DNA of 33,087 nt, taken from positions 1-33,087 of the forward strand of contig NZ_JAUYGL010000198.1 in the NCBI RefSeq assembly GCF_030689745.1, given 5' to 3'. This DNA is from Devosia sp. Lineage in GTDB: Bacteria > Pseudomonadota > Alphaproteobacteria > Rhizobiales > Devosiaceae. The position numbers and the translations under genes are program-made. Below the pieces are notes generated by a model. It was not told where the DNA came from, did not search any database, and worked only from the letters and a program-made list of their open reading frames with translations. Positions 25,042 to 33,087 of this stretch are shown one piece after another. Position 1 is the stretch's first letter. Every line of letters starts with the position of its first letter.

Positions 25042-26004
25042 TTGCGCACTTTGTTCATTGCCATTCTCGTCACCATCGGGTTGGCGAACATCAGCCTGTT
25101 TGTCGGCGTGAGCGACGTATCGCTCGCGTCTTTGCTGTCTTCCAGCCCCGATGATCGCCCGATGCAGGTGCTGCTGATCAGCCGCATTCCGCGCACCCTT
25201 GCCATCCTGCTGGCCGGCGCCTCAATGGCCATTGCGGGTCTGGTCATGCAGATGATCGTGCGCAACCGCTTCGTCGAACCCTCCACCGCCGGCACCACCG
25301 AGGCCGCTAGCCTCGGCTTTCTGGTGGTGACCATTTTTGCGCCCGGCTGGCCGCTAATGGCCAAGATGTTGGTCTCGGCCGTGTTCGCGCTGGGCGGCAC
25401 GGCGCTGTTCCTGCGCGTACTACGCGCCGTACCGCTCCGTGATGTACTGCTGGTGCCGCTGGTGGGCATCATGCTGGGCGGCGTCATCGGTTCGATAACC
25501 GCGTTCTTTGCCTATCGAATGGGCTTGAACGGCTCGCTGCTGGCCTGGAGCATGGGCGATTTTTCAGGGGTCCTGCGCGGCCGCTATGAGCTGCTCTGGC
25601 TCGGCCTGGTTTGCTGCGTCATCGCCTATATTGCCGCTGACCGTTTCACCGTCGTCGGCATGGGAAGCGACTTCACCACCAATCTGGGCCTCAACCACCA
25701 GCAGGTCATGGTGCTGGGTCTGGTGATTGTCTCCATCGTCAGCGCAGTAGTGCTGGTCTCGGTGGGCGCCATTCCGTTTCTGGGTCTGATCATTCCCAAT
25801 ATCGTCAGCCTCACCGTGGGCGACAATATGCGCCGCACCGTGCCCTGGGTGGCGGTAGGCGGCGCGGCTTTCGTCATGATCTGCGACATCATCGGCCGCC
25901 TCGTGCGCTTCCCCTACGAAATTCCGATCAGCGTCGTGGTCGGTGTCGTGGGCAGCGTCATCTTCCTCTATCTACTGCTACGGACGCGTCGCCATGCCAG
26001 CTAA
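25042..26004 (+). CDS. Siderophore ABC importer permease 1 (FecCD family)
   Basis: A 320-residue FecCD permease: LISRIPRTLAILLAGASMAIAGLVMQMIVRNRFVEPSTAGTTEAASLGFL is the conserved N-terminal block, GAIPFLGLIIPNIVSL the C-terminal one. About ten transmembrane helices. TTG 25042 is the only start that keeps the first helix; the ribosome site is weak. The frame overlaps the second permease by 11 bases. Confidence 0.9.
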   Translation: MRTLFIAILVTIGLANISLFVGVSDVSLASLLSSSPDDRPMQVLLISRIPRTLAILLAGASMAIAGLVMQMIVRNRFVEPSTAGTTEAASLGFLVVTIFAPGWPLMAKMLVSAVFALGGTALFLRVLRAVPLRDVLLVPLVGIMLGGVIGSITAFFAYRMGLNGSLLAWSMGDFSGVLRGRYELLWLGLVCCVIAYIAADRFTVVGMGSDFTTNLGLNHQQVMVLGLVIVSIVSAVVLVSVGAIPFLGLIIPNIVSLTVGDNMRRTVPWVAVGGAAFVMICDIIGRLVRFPYEIPISVVVGVVGSVIFLYLLLRTRRHAS

Positions 26005-26956
26005 CCTGTCCCGGCCGGCCCTGGTCCTGATCGCGCTTGCCGTTCTAACGCTGCTCTCCATTGTCTGCTTCATGACCTTGGGCGCCAAGGGCAGCTGGAG
26101 TTTCGTGCTCTCCTTCCGCGGCAAGAAACTGCTCGGGCTGATCCTGGTGGCCTATGCCATTTCGGTGTCGACCGTGCTGTTCCAGACCGTTGCCAACAAC
26201 CGTATCCTGACTCCCTCAATCATGGGCTTTGATGCGCTTTACGTGCTGATCAAGACCGGTCTGGTCTTCTTCTTTGGCATCGGGGCGCTGGTCGCCGTCG
26301 ACCCGCAAATCCAGTTTGTCCTGCAGGTGGCCGTCATGGTTGTCTTCGCCCTGCTGCTGTTCCGCTGGCTGTTTCTGGGCGAGGAACGCAGCCTGCACCT
26401 GCTGGTGCTGGTCGGCATTGTCTTCGGTATCCTGTTCCGCTCGATCAGCAATCTGCTGCAGCGCATGCTTGATCCCGGTGCGTTCAATGTGCTGCAGGAT
26501 TCCATGTATGCCAGCTTTGCCACCACCGACGCCACGCTGCTGGCGATATCCTGCGTCATCGTGCTCGCCGTCAGCCTCGTGGCCTGGCGCATCCTGCCTG
26601 CCTTCGATGTGCTGAGCCTGGGCCGCGCACAGGCCATCAACCTCGGCGTCAATTACCAGCGCACCGTGGTTACCATTCTGGTGCTCATTGCCGTCCTGGT
26701 GTCGGTCTCAACGGCCCTGGTGGGCCCGATCACCTTTTTCGGTCTGCTGGTGGCCACCCTGGCGCACTCTCTGGTGGGCAATAGCCGACACATATATGTG
26801 TTGCCGGCCTCTGTGCTGCTCGCCGTCATCTGCCTCGTCGGGGGCCAGACCCTGTTGGAGCGGGCGTTTGCCTTCGACACGGCGCTCTCGATCATCATCG
26901 AGTTCCTCGGTGGCATTGTGTTCATATTTCTCGTCTTGCGGAGATCAGCCCGATGA
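25994..26956 (+). CDS. Siderophore ABC importer permease 2 (FecCD family)
   Basis: A 320-residue FecCD permease. It shows FRGKKLLGLILVAYAISVSTVLFQTVANNRILTPSIMGFDALYVL and VGPITFFGLLVATLAHSLVG, the paired blocks of CeuC/YclO-like subunits. The start lies within the end of permease 1 and its stop overlaps the ATPase by four bases (ATGA). It would form a heterodimer with permease 1. Confidence 0.92.
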   Translation: MPANLSRPALVLIALAVLTLLSIVCFMTLGAKGSWSFVLSFRGKKLLGLILVAYAISVSTVLFQTVANNRILTPSIMGFDALYVLIKTGLVFFFGIGALVAVDPQIQFVLQVAVMVVFALLLFRWLFLGEERSLHLLVLVGIVFGILFRSISNLLQRMLDPGAFNVLQDSMYASFATTDATLLAISCVIVLAVSLVAWRILPAFDVLSLGRAQAINLGVNYQRTVVTILVLIAVLVSVSTALVGPITFFGLLVATLAHSLVGNSRHIYVLPASVLLAVICLVGGQTLLERAFAFDTALSIIIEFLGGIVFIFLVLRRSAR

Positions 26957-27657
26957 TCGTCACCAACCAGGTTACCAAGAGTTACGGCGACAGCTGCGTG
27001 GTCGACGGGGTCACGCTCAACCTGCCCAAGGGCGGCATCACCTCGATCATCGGACCCAACGGCGCTGGCAAATCGACATTGCTCTCGATGGTCAGCCGCC
27101 TGATGAGCATGGACAAGGGCAGCGTGACCGTCGATGGGCTGGACGTGACCAAAACCGCCAGCGATGTACTGGCGCGGCGCCTGTCCATCCTGAGGCAGGA
27201 AAATCACATGACGGCGCGCCTGACCCCTGCGGATAAAATCCATATCGATCAGGCCATCAACTATCTCAACCTCGACGCGCTATCACACCGCTTCCTTGAC
27301 GAACTCTCGGGTGGCCAGCGCCAGCGGGCCTTTGTCGCCATGGTGCTGTGCCAGGACACCGACTATGTGCTGCTCGACGAACCGCTCAATAATCTAGACA
27401 TGAAGCATGCCATGGCGATGATGAAGCTGCTGCGCAAGGCGGCCGATGAGTTGGGCAAGACCGTGGTGCTGGTGCTGCACGACATCAATTTTGCCTCCTG
27501 GTATTCGGACTATATTGTGGCCATGAAGCACGGCAAGGTCGCCGCCCAGGGCACAGCCGAAGCGATGATCGTGCCGGCCGTGCTGGCCGAGATCTACGAG
27601 ATGGACATCAAGGTCCACCAGATCGGCGGCCAGCGCATCAGCGTCTACTATGGCTAG
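26953..27657 (+). CDS. Siderophore ABC importer ATPase with an apparent internal deletion
   Basis: A 234-residue FepC/CeuD/YclP-like ATPase: Walker A GPNGAGKST (34-42), Q-loop Gln82 in ILRQENH, signature LSGGQRQR (118-125), Walker B YVLLDEPLNNLD, switch His in LVLHDINFAS. Family members I recall are about 252 residues and read RLTVRxLVxFGRFPYSxGR followed by a second RLT-like or RPT stretch and 'ED...ID'. Here RLT (89-91) joins straight to PADKIHIDQAINYL, so about 18 residues at the start of the helical subdomain are missing, in frame. All catalytic motifs remain. Whether it couples to the permeases normally is uncertain. Confidence 0.88.
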   Translation: MIVTNQVTKSYGDSCVVDGVTLNLPKGGITSIIGPNGAGKSTLLSMVSRLMSMDKGSVTVDGLDVTKTASDVLARRLSILRQENHMTARLTPADKIHIDQAINYLNLDALSHRFLDELSGGQRQRAFVAMVLCQDTDYVLLDEPLNNLDMKHAMAMMKLLRKAADELGKTVVLVLHDINFASWYSDYIVAMKHGKVAAQGTAEAMIVPAVLAEIYEMDIKVHQIGGQRISVYYG

Positions 27658-27721
27658 CTGCGTCCCATGAGGATGTGATTGTAATTTGGCGTCGCCAGAG
27701 GCCCCAATTGACCTCAATTGA

Positions 27722-28741
27722 TCAGGCGTCCTGCGACGGGATGCGGCACGGAACCTTGGCAATGCCGGTGGAGGCGCGGACCACAAGACGACCCGTAAAC
27801 AGCATTCTGATGGGCACATCAGGAGGAATTCGCTCATTGTTGCGATCATCCAGCAAGCGCACCAGACCGGCCCCCATTTCCCGACCATGCACCTTCACCG
27901 TCGTCAGGTGCGGCGAGATCTGGGTCGCTGCGGAGTAATCGCCAAAGCCGATGACCGATACGTCCTCGGGAATTCTGTAGCCCTGCCGCAGCAACTCCGA
28001 GACCACCGTCAGCGCCATGCCATCATGGGCGCAAAAGAACGCCGTTGGATGAAAGCCATCTTTCTGCACGGCCAGAAGATGCTCGGAAAACCGCCTCTCC
28101 GCCTGGAACGTCATTTCCCGGAAGCTGACGTCGGGCCGTTTCTCCAACACTTCGCGCACACCATAGAAGCGCTCTACACGGCCGCGGTAACCAGGCGTGC
28201 CGTGCACATAGGCGATGGTCTTGTGGCCCAGATCCAGCAGGTAGTTTGCCACTGCTGATCCCGCTTCGTGGTCGGTGCCCGCAACAATGTCGAATGGATC
28301 GAGTGGGTCCATCCAGCCGATCCGGGCCACCGGCATGCCAAGGTCACGAATCGACTGCATGGTCTGTTTGAGATGGGGCCCGACCAGCGCTATGCCGCGG
28401 CAGCCCCTGGCAAAGTCCACGATCTCGCTAGCGAGGTGGGACCAGCACATGCGCACCTGGTAGCCACTGCGCAGCGCCTCGGCCTGGAAGCCGCTCTGGA
28501 TCAGCAGATGCAGTTCGGAATTGATCAGGTCGGTATCGTGAAACACCACGCCGAGCACCGGCGTCTCCACTTCAACCACGGCCCGCTCATATCCCAGTTC
28601 GGTGGCCGCCTGCTGCACACGGCGGCGTGTTTCCTCGCTGACGCCATCCTTGCCGGACAGGGAGCGGGACACGGCGAATTTGGACAGGCCCGTCCGCTCC
28701 GCGATGGTGGACAAAGTGACACGCGCCGTTCGAGATCTCAA
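27722..28741 (-). CDS. LacI-family regulator of the glycoside locus
   Basis: A 339-residue LacI/GalR protein. The HTH lies at about 9-28 (TLSTIAERTGLSKFAVSRSLSG) and the hinge ends in ATELGYERA. The periplasmic-binding-like domain includes PVARIGWMDPLDPFDIVAGTDHEAGSAVANYLLDLGH, TAFFCAHDGMALTVVSELLRQGYRIPEDVSVIGFGDY and the C-terminal TGRLVVRAST. The start is TTG 28741: a perfect GGAGG lies 6 bases upstream, whereas a GTG 19 codons further has none and would add an unconserved leader. It is divergent from the binding-protein operon, and ATAACGCT repeats in the shared region are candidate operators. Confidence 0.92.
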   Translation of the reverse strand: MRSRTARVTLSTIAERTGLSKFAVSRSLSGKDGVSEETRRRVQQAATELGYERAVVEVETPVLGVVFHDTDLINSELHLLIQSGFQAEALRSGYQVRMCWSHLASEIVDFARGCRGIALVGPHLKQTMQSIRDLGMPVARIGWMDPLDPFDIVAGTDHEAGSAVANYLLDLGHKTIAYVHGTPGYRGRVERFYGVREVLEKRPDVSFREMTFQAERRFSEHLLAVQKDGFHPTAFFCAHDGMALTVVSELLRQGYRIPEDVSVIGFGDYSAATQISPHLTTVKVHGREMGAGLVRLLDDRNNERIPPDVPIRMLFTGRLVVRASTGIAKVPCRIPSQDA

Positions 28742-28818
28742 ACAAAACCTCCGCTTCCTGGGCCCGACATCCGAGCAGAACCAGCTAACCCAATCCACAG
28801 GATAACATCAATATTAAC

Positions 28819-28878
28819 ATAACGCTTTACCTAACAAAAAGGCAGTTACAAGCTGGTGGCAGCTAATAACGCTACAAT
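28819..28878. promoter_or_regulatory. Paired ATAACGCT repeats and -10 element
   Basis: ATAACGCT occurs at 28819-28826 and 28866-28873, 47 bp apart, each with a GC core like LacI-family half sites. The second overlaps a TACAAT -10-like element (28873-28878) ahead of the binding-protein gene, so a bound repressor would block transcription. Confidence 0.45.
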
Positions 28879-28902
28879 GCGGTTAGCGAGGAGGAGATCA
28901 CG

Positions 28903-30822
28903 ATGGGAAGAATCAGCCGCAGGGCCTTTATCGCCGCCAGTTCCGCTTTCGCTGGAACGCTGGCAGTATCTTCATGGGTACGGGCGCAGGAATCCGCTTT
29001 TCTCAAACCGCAGGTGGAGGCGGGCACATTGCCACCTGTTGCCGATCGGCTACCCACCAATCCGCTGGTGATTACGCCATTTGACCGGGCAGGCCAGCAG
29101 GGCGGCGACTGGAACCACGCGCTGGTTGGCGGCGGATCACTGTCCATGCTGGTTCGTTATCAAGGTTATGAGCCGCTGGTGCGTTTCAATCCGGACTGGA
29201 CGGGCCTGGTCAACAACGCTGCCGAGTCCTGGTCGGCCAATGCCGAAGCCACCGAGTACACCTTCACCCTGCGCAAGGGCCACAAATGGTCCGACGGGGC
29301 CCCCTTTACCACCGCCGACATTCAGTTCTGGTACGATGCCTATTTGACCGATGAGGAAACCTCACTGGGTGGCAATGCCTGGTGGTCGGTCAACGGCGAA
29401 CAGGCCAAGCTCGAAGTGGTGGACGAGCAGACTTTCAAGGTCAGCTTTGCCGGCCCCAACGGCTTCTTTGTCCAGCAGCTTGCCTGGGCCCAGCAGGACC
29501 AGCTGACGCGCACCCCCAAGCACTATCTTGAGCAGTTCCACATCCGCTACAACCCCGATGCCGACGCGCTGGCCAAGGCGGCTGGCTTGGAAAGCTGGGT
29601 TGCGCTGTTCCAGCGCGAGATTGGCCTGCTCGACGACAACACCTTCTTCCAGAATGGCAATCGGCCAACGCTGAATGCCTGGGTTTTCGCCGAGGCGCCC
29701 GGTACCAATACCGAACAGGCGATCGCGACCCGCAACCCCTACTACTTCAAGGTCGACGATCAGGGCACGCAACTGCCCTATTTCGACCGGGTGGTCTACC
29801 AGATGGTCGCCGACCCCGAAGTGCTCCTGCTCAAGACCCTGCAGGGGGAGATCGACATCTTCGACCAGTATATCTGCACCCCAGCCAACAAGCCGGTGCT
29901 GTTCGATGGCCAGGAAACCGGCGATTACGGCTTCTATACCCTCAAGGAAACGGCGGCCAATGTCATGGCCTTCCAGCTCAACCTCAACCATCAGGACCCG
30001 GTCAAAAACGCGCTGTTCAACACGCTGGAATTCCGCCATGCCATGTCGCTTGCGGTCGACCGTCAGGCGCTGATCGATGCCGTATTTGTCGGCCAGGGCT
30101 CGCCGGCACAGCCTTCCATCATCGAAGGTGATCCGCTCTACAATGAACAATTGTCCAAGCAGTTCACCGAATTCGATCCTGCCCGGGCCAATGAGATGCT
30201 TGACGCCATCATTCCCGACAAGGATGGCGATGGCTATCGGCTGGACAGCGAAGGCCGGCGTGTTTCGATCATTTTCGAGATCGATCAATCTCGCACAACC
30301 TTCCTGGACATGTTCGAGCTGGCTTTGCCCATGTTCCGGGCGGTCGGCATTGATGCGCAGATGCGCACCATGGACCGCTCGCTCTGGGAGGAACGGGTGC
30401 GCCGCGGCCGTGAATATGACGCCACCGCCCACCAGTTCGGCGCCAATTCCGGCATTGCCGCCATGCTCGACGCCCGCTTCTATGTGCCGATCAACAGCAA
30501 CTGCTTCTATGCGCCGGGCTGGTCGCTCTACTACACTGACCCCACCAATGAAGCCGCGGTGGAGCCCCCACCGGCGGTCAAGGCGCAGCAGGACCTGTAC
30601 CGCACCCTGGTCGGCACTGCCGATCCGGCGACACAGAACGAGCTGATGGCGCAGGTACTACAAAACGCCGCCGATCTGTTCTTCACCTTCGGTGTCAGCC
30701 TGCCGCCAGATGGCTATGGAATTGTCAAGAACTCAGTCGTCAACCTGCTCGACACCATGCCCAATTCGTTTGGCTGGCCGACCCCGGGCCCCGCACGACC
30801 CGAGCAGTTCTTCAAGGCCTGA
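28903..30822 (+). CDS. Tat-exported family 5 extracellular solute-binding protein
   Basis: A 639-residue binding protein of the SBP_bac_5 family. The N-terminus has a twin-arginine signal, SRRAFI (5-10), a hydrophobic stretch and cleavage after VRA (about 28). The mature protein shows YEPLVRFNPDWTG, YTFTLRKGHKWSDGAPFTTADIQFWYDAY and FRHAMSLAVDRQALIDAVFVG, standard for the family. Members bind peptides, nickel complexes or oligosaccharides; this roughly 610-residue mature form next to a glycosidase-like gene suggests a glycoside. GAGGAGGAG precedes ATG 28903 at ideal spacing. Confidence 0.9.
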   Translation: MGRISRRAFIAASSAFAGTLAVSSWVRAQESAFLKPQVEAGTLPPVADRLPTNPLVITPFDRAGQQGGDWNHALVGGGSLSMLVRYQGYEPLVRFNPDWTGLVNNAAESWSANAEATEYTFTLRKGHKWSDGAPFTTADIQFWYDAYLTDEETSLGGNAWWSVNGEQAKLEVVDEQTFKVSFAGPNGFFVQQLAWAQQDQLTRTPKHYLEQFHIRYNPDADALAKAAGLESWVALFQREIGLLDDNTFFQNGNRPTLNAWVFAEAPGTNTEQAIATRNPYYFKVDDQGTQLPYFDRVVYQMVADPEVLLLKTLQGEIDIFDQYICTPANKPVLFDGQETGDYGFYTLKETAANVMAFQLNLNHQDPVKNALFNTLEFRHAMSLAVDRQALIDAVFVGQGSPAQPSIIEGDPLYNEQLSKQFTEFDPARANEMLDAIIPDKDGDGYRLDSEGRRVSIIFEIDQSRTTFLDMFELALPMFRAVGIDAQMRTMDRSLWEERVRRGREYDATAHQFGANSGIAAMLDARFYVPINSNCFYAPGWSLYYTDPTNEAAVEPPPAVKAQQDLYRTLVGTADPATQNELMAQVLQNAADLFFTFGVSLPPDGYGIVKNSVVNLLDTMPNSFGWPTPGPARPEQFFKA

Positions 30823-30849
30823 CAGGCCTTCCACTCTCGCCAATGACAA

Positions 30850-30875
30850 CGCCGGTCCCTCGTGGGGGACCGGCG
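30850..30875 (+). repeat. Intra-operon hairpin after the glycoside binding-protein gene
   Basis: CGCCGGTCCC (30850-30859), loop TCGTGG, GGGACCGGCG (30866-30875): a perfect 10-bp stem in the 81-bp space between the binding-protein stop and the hydrolase start. No T-tract follows. Confidence 0.6.
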
Positions 30876-30903
30876 ACAGAAACCTCATACCCTGGGACCA
30901 GCC

Positions 30904-33012
30904 ATGCTCGACGCCAAGGCGCAAGCCAATGATCACCTCCGCACCCACGACTGGTACAGGTCGGCCACCCGCTGGACCCAGCTTACCCTCGCCGAGGATG
31001 ATCCGGTAAAATACGATCTGGCCCAGTGGATCGACATCTTCAAGCGGACGCGCTCCAACGCCACCTGCATCAGCGCGGGCGGCTATGTTGCCTATTATCC
31101 GTCCAAGGTACCGCTGCACCATGTTTCAAAGTTCATCGGCGACAGCGACCCGTTCGGCGATCTGGTGACCGGCGCGCGCCAGCTCGGCATGCATGTCATG
31201 GCCCGCGTCGATCCCCACGCCATCCACCAGGACGCCGCCGATGCGCATCCTGAATGGATCGCGGTTGACAAGGAAGGCAACAAGCGCCGGCACTGGGCTT
31301 TCCCCGATGTCTGGGTGACCTGCGCCTACTCGGACTACAATTTCAAATTCATGCCCGAAATCGTCCGCGAGCTGACCGCCAACTACGATATCGACGCCAT
31401 TTTTGCCAATCGATGGCAGGGGCATGGCGTCTGCTATTGCCAGAGCTGCAAGACCAATTTCCGCACTGCCACCGGCCATGAACTGCCCATGGATGAAAGT
31501 CTTGAGAATCCGGCCTGGTTGGCCTGGACCGGCTGGCGCCGCAGCCTGCTGAGCCGGCTGGTGGTAGAATGGGATGCAGTGATGAAATCGGTCAAGCCTC
31601 ACACCAGCTTCATTCCCAATATGGGTTCGGTCTCGCTCACCGAATTTGACCTCGATATCATCGAGAAATACTGCCCATTCCTCTGCGTCGATGACCAGGG
31701 CCGCAAGGGGGTAGAGCCCGTCTGGATGAGCGGTCGCAACGGCAAGCGCATGCGCGCCACATTCCGCGACCGCCCCGCCATCCTGATCACCTCGATCGGG
31801 CCCGAAGAAGAATATCGCTGGAAAGACTCGGTGACCACCGGTCCCGAAATCCAGGCGTGGATTGACGGCGGCACGACCCAGGGTCTGCTGCCCTGGTTCA
31901 CCAAGTTCAATGGCGTGGTGCCCGACACGCGCTGGATCCAGCCGGTGGCCGACAGCTTTGGCATGCATGCCGATCTTGAGCCCGTGCTCAGCACGATGAC
32001 GCCCACCGCCGAGATTGCCATTCTCGATCCGGCCACCACGCTGCGCCACCACGGCCAGGACACCCGCCGCGTCGCCGAAGCCGATGATCTCGGCTTCTAC
32101 ATGGCGCTGGTGGAGGCGCGACTGCCATTTGAAATGGTCTCCGATCAGGCCATGGCGCCGGCAATGCTGGACCGGTTCAAAGTGATTATCCTGGCCAATT
32201 CCACCTGTCTGTCCGACGAGCAGGTCCAGGCCCTGGAAGCCTATGTGGCCCGTGGCGGCTCGATCGTCGCAGCTCATGAATCCTCCACCCGCACGGAGGC
32301 CAACAAGCCGCGTAACGCCATTGCACTGGGCGATCTGCTCGGCGTCACCATGGCCAAGGCCGCACGCGGTCCGATCAAAAATACCTATGTCGCCATCAAT
32401 GGCAGCCATCCGATCTCGGACGGTTTCGAGGGCGCCAATCGCATCATCGGTGGCACCAGACTGCTCGCCGTTGATGCTGCCGCCGACACCAGCAAACCAT
32501 TCCTCTATGTCCCCGATTTCCCTGATCTGCCCATGGAAGAGGTTTATCCGCGAGAAGACCCCAAGGGCGCCGCTGTTGTCACCCGCGAGCATGCCTCGGG
32601 CGGGCGCACTGTCTATATTCCCTGGAATATCGGCGGCATCCTTTGGGAGGTCATGGCCGCAGATCATTCGCGGCTGATCGCCAACTCGGTTCGCTGGGCG
32701 CTCAACAAGCGCCCCGATATCGAAATCACCGGACTGGCCGCGCTCGATCTTGCTGTGCGCGAAAACCATGCCGGGCTTGCCGTGGTGCTCAATAACCTCT
32801 CCAATCCGATGATGATGAAGGGACCGATCCGCGAGATCTATCCGGTTGGGCGGCAGGACGTTTCCATTGCGATTCCGACGGGCAAAACGCTGGGCAAGGC
32901 CGAGTTGCTGGTTGCGGGCCGGGAGGCCGAGATTACCCTCGCCGATGGCCGTGTGACCGTCGTTGTTCCCAGTATCACTACCCTCGAAGTCATCCACCTC
33001 ACCTGGGCCTGA
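30904..33012 (+). CDS. Putative cytoplasmic glycoside hydrolase (GHL6-like barrel plus beta-galactosidase trimerisation-like domain)
   Basis: A 702-residue protein without signal peptide. Residues about 10-345 look like a TIM-barrel hydrolase of the 'hypothetical glycosyl hydrolase 6' kind: DWYRSATRWTQLTLAEDDP, MHVMARVDPHAIHQDAADAHPEWIAVDKEG, YDIDAIFANRWQGHG and the Cys motif CYCQSCKTNFR. Residues about 365-560 resemble the GH42 trimerisation domain: AEIAILDP, FYMALVEARLPFEMVSDQ, FKVIILANSTCLSDEQVQALEAYVARGGSIVAAHESS. A beta-sandwich-like tail follows. Catalytic residues cannot be fixed by eye; the Asp in DIDAIF and nearby acids are candidates. ATG 30904 has GGGA upstream. It sits between a binding protein and a permease, so the substrate is probably imported intact and cleaved inside. 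Confidence 0.8.
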   Translation: MLDAKAQANDHLRTHDWYRSATRWTQLTLAEDDPVKYDLAQWIDIFKRTRSNATCISAGGYVAYYPSKVPLHHVSKFIGDSDPFGDLVTGARQLGMHVMARVDPHAIHQDAADAHPEWIAVDKEGNKRRHWAFPDVWVTCAYSDYNFKFMPEIVRELTANYDIDAIFANRWQGHGVCYCQSCKTNFRTATGHELPMDESLENPAWLAWTGWRRSLLSRLVVEWDAVMKSVKPHTSFIPNMGSVSLTEFDLDIIEKYCPFLCVDDQGRKGVEPVWMSGRNGKRMRATFRDRPAILITSIGPEEEYRWKDSVTTGPEIQAWIDGGTTQGLLPWFTKFNGVVPDTRWIQPVADSFGMHADLEPVLSTMTPTAEIAILDPATTLRHHGQDTRRVAEADDLGFYMALVEARLPFEMVSDQAMAPAMLDRFKVIILANSTCLSDEQVQALEAYVARGGSIVAAHESSTRTEANKPRNAIALGDLLGVTMAKAARGPIKNTYVAINGSHPISDGFEGANRIIGGTRLLAVDAAADTSKPFLYVPDFPDLPMEEVYPREDPKGAAVVTREHASGGRTVYIPWNIGGILWEVMAADHSRLIANSVRWALNKRPDIEITGLAALDLAVRENHAGLAVVLNNLSNPMMMKGPIREIYPVGRQDVSIAIPTGKTLGKAELLVAGREAEITLADGRVTVVVPSITTLEVIHLTWA

Positions 33013-33017
33013 ACGCC

Positions 33018-33087
33018 ATGCTGAACTATGTGATCAAACGGCTGATCTACATGATCCCGACGCTGTTCGGGATGTCGATGATCGCCT
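33018..33087 (+). CDS. DppB-type ABC permease, N-terminal fragment
   Basis: Twenty-three residues, MLNYVIKRLIYMIPTLFGMS and on, reach the right edge. 'YVIKRLIYMIPTLFGMS' is the typical first helix of DppB/OppB-like permeases that pair with family 5 binding proteins. It begins 5 bases after the hydrolase stop. Confidence 0.88.
   Translation, partial: MLNYVIKRLIYMIPTLFGMSMIA

Noticed and set aside
27700..27722. Repeated CAATTG between the importer ATPase and lacI stops
   Set aside because: Two short palindromes in an AT-richer gap with no hairpin or T-tract; probably chance.
31126..32997. A 623-codon open frame antisense to the putative glycoside hydrolase, with similar long antisense frames over the transaminase, permeases and dehydrogenase genes
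   Set aside because: Long antisense frames are expected in GC-rich coding DNA; the sense proteins have clear domains and the antisense translations are His/Gly-rich and unrelated to known families.

Overview
This is a GC-rich, densely coding chromosomal window from an alphaproteobacterium. Protein style and gene content (RutR with reductive pyrimidine genes, an alphaproteobacterial-type glyoxylate/hydroxypyruvate reductase, a candidate EcfG-type promoter) suggest Hyphomicrobiales, possibly Devosia-like; the genus is an inference. I saw no rRNA, tRNA, CRISPR array, insertion sequence or phage gene.

Layout. 1-3.9 kb: the 5' end of a LysR regulator, a DUF1127 protein, an RlpA-like secreted protein, a diguanylate cyclase, a NYN/PIN-like protein and a DoxX membrane protein. 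3.9-14.2 kb: a pyrimidine/beta-amino-acid catabolic locus. It holds divergent rutR, then a transaminase, mmsA, an N-carbamoyl amidohydrolase, dihydropyrimidinase, and an NMT1/THI5-type ABC importer (ATPase, two permeases, binding protein). The reductive pathway is complete from dihydropyrimidine to acetyl-/propionyl-CoA, but the first enzyme (dihydropyrimidine dehydrogenase) is absent here. A RutR-like operator lies between rutR and the transaminase, and a near-consensus sigma-54 promoter lies before the dihydropyrimidinase. Together they suggest substrate-responsive and nitrogen-responsive control.

14.2-15.5 kb: a compact set of membrane proteins of 24, 293 and 25 residues behind a candidate EcfG (general stress) promoter, closed by a bidirectional terminator. 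15.5-20.3 kb: truB and rbfA, separated here from infB and rpsO, then a hydroxyacid dehydrogenase, an SH3-domain exported protein, a FhuF-type ferric reductase and CutC. 20.3-22.6 kb: a YtrA-type GntR regulator with its ABC ATPase and permease. 22.7-27.7 kb: an HTH regulator of the COG4189 type, then a siderophore-type ABC importer. Its ATPase appears to lack about 18 residues between the Q-loop and the signature motif.

27.7 kb to the end: a LacI regulator divergent from a Tat-exported family 5 binding protein, a 702-residue cytoplasmic putative glycoside hydrolase (GHL6-like barrel plus beta-galactosidase-trimerisation-like domain), and the start of a DppB-type permease. This looks like an import-then-hydrolyse system for an unknown glycoside and is the best candidate in the window for undescribed biochemistry. 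Perfect 10-bp hairpins follow two of the three binding-protein genes inside their operons, and a terminator follows the third.
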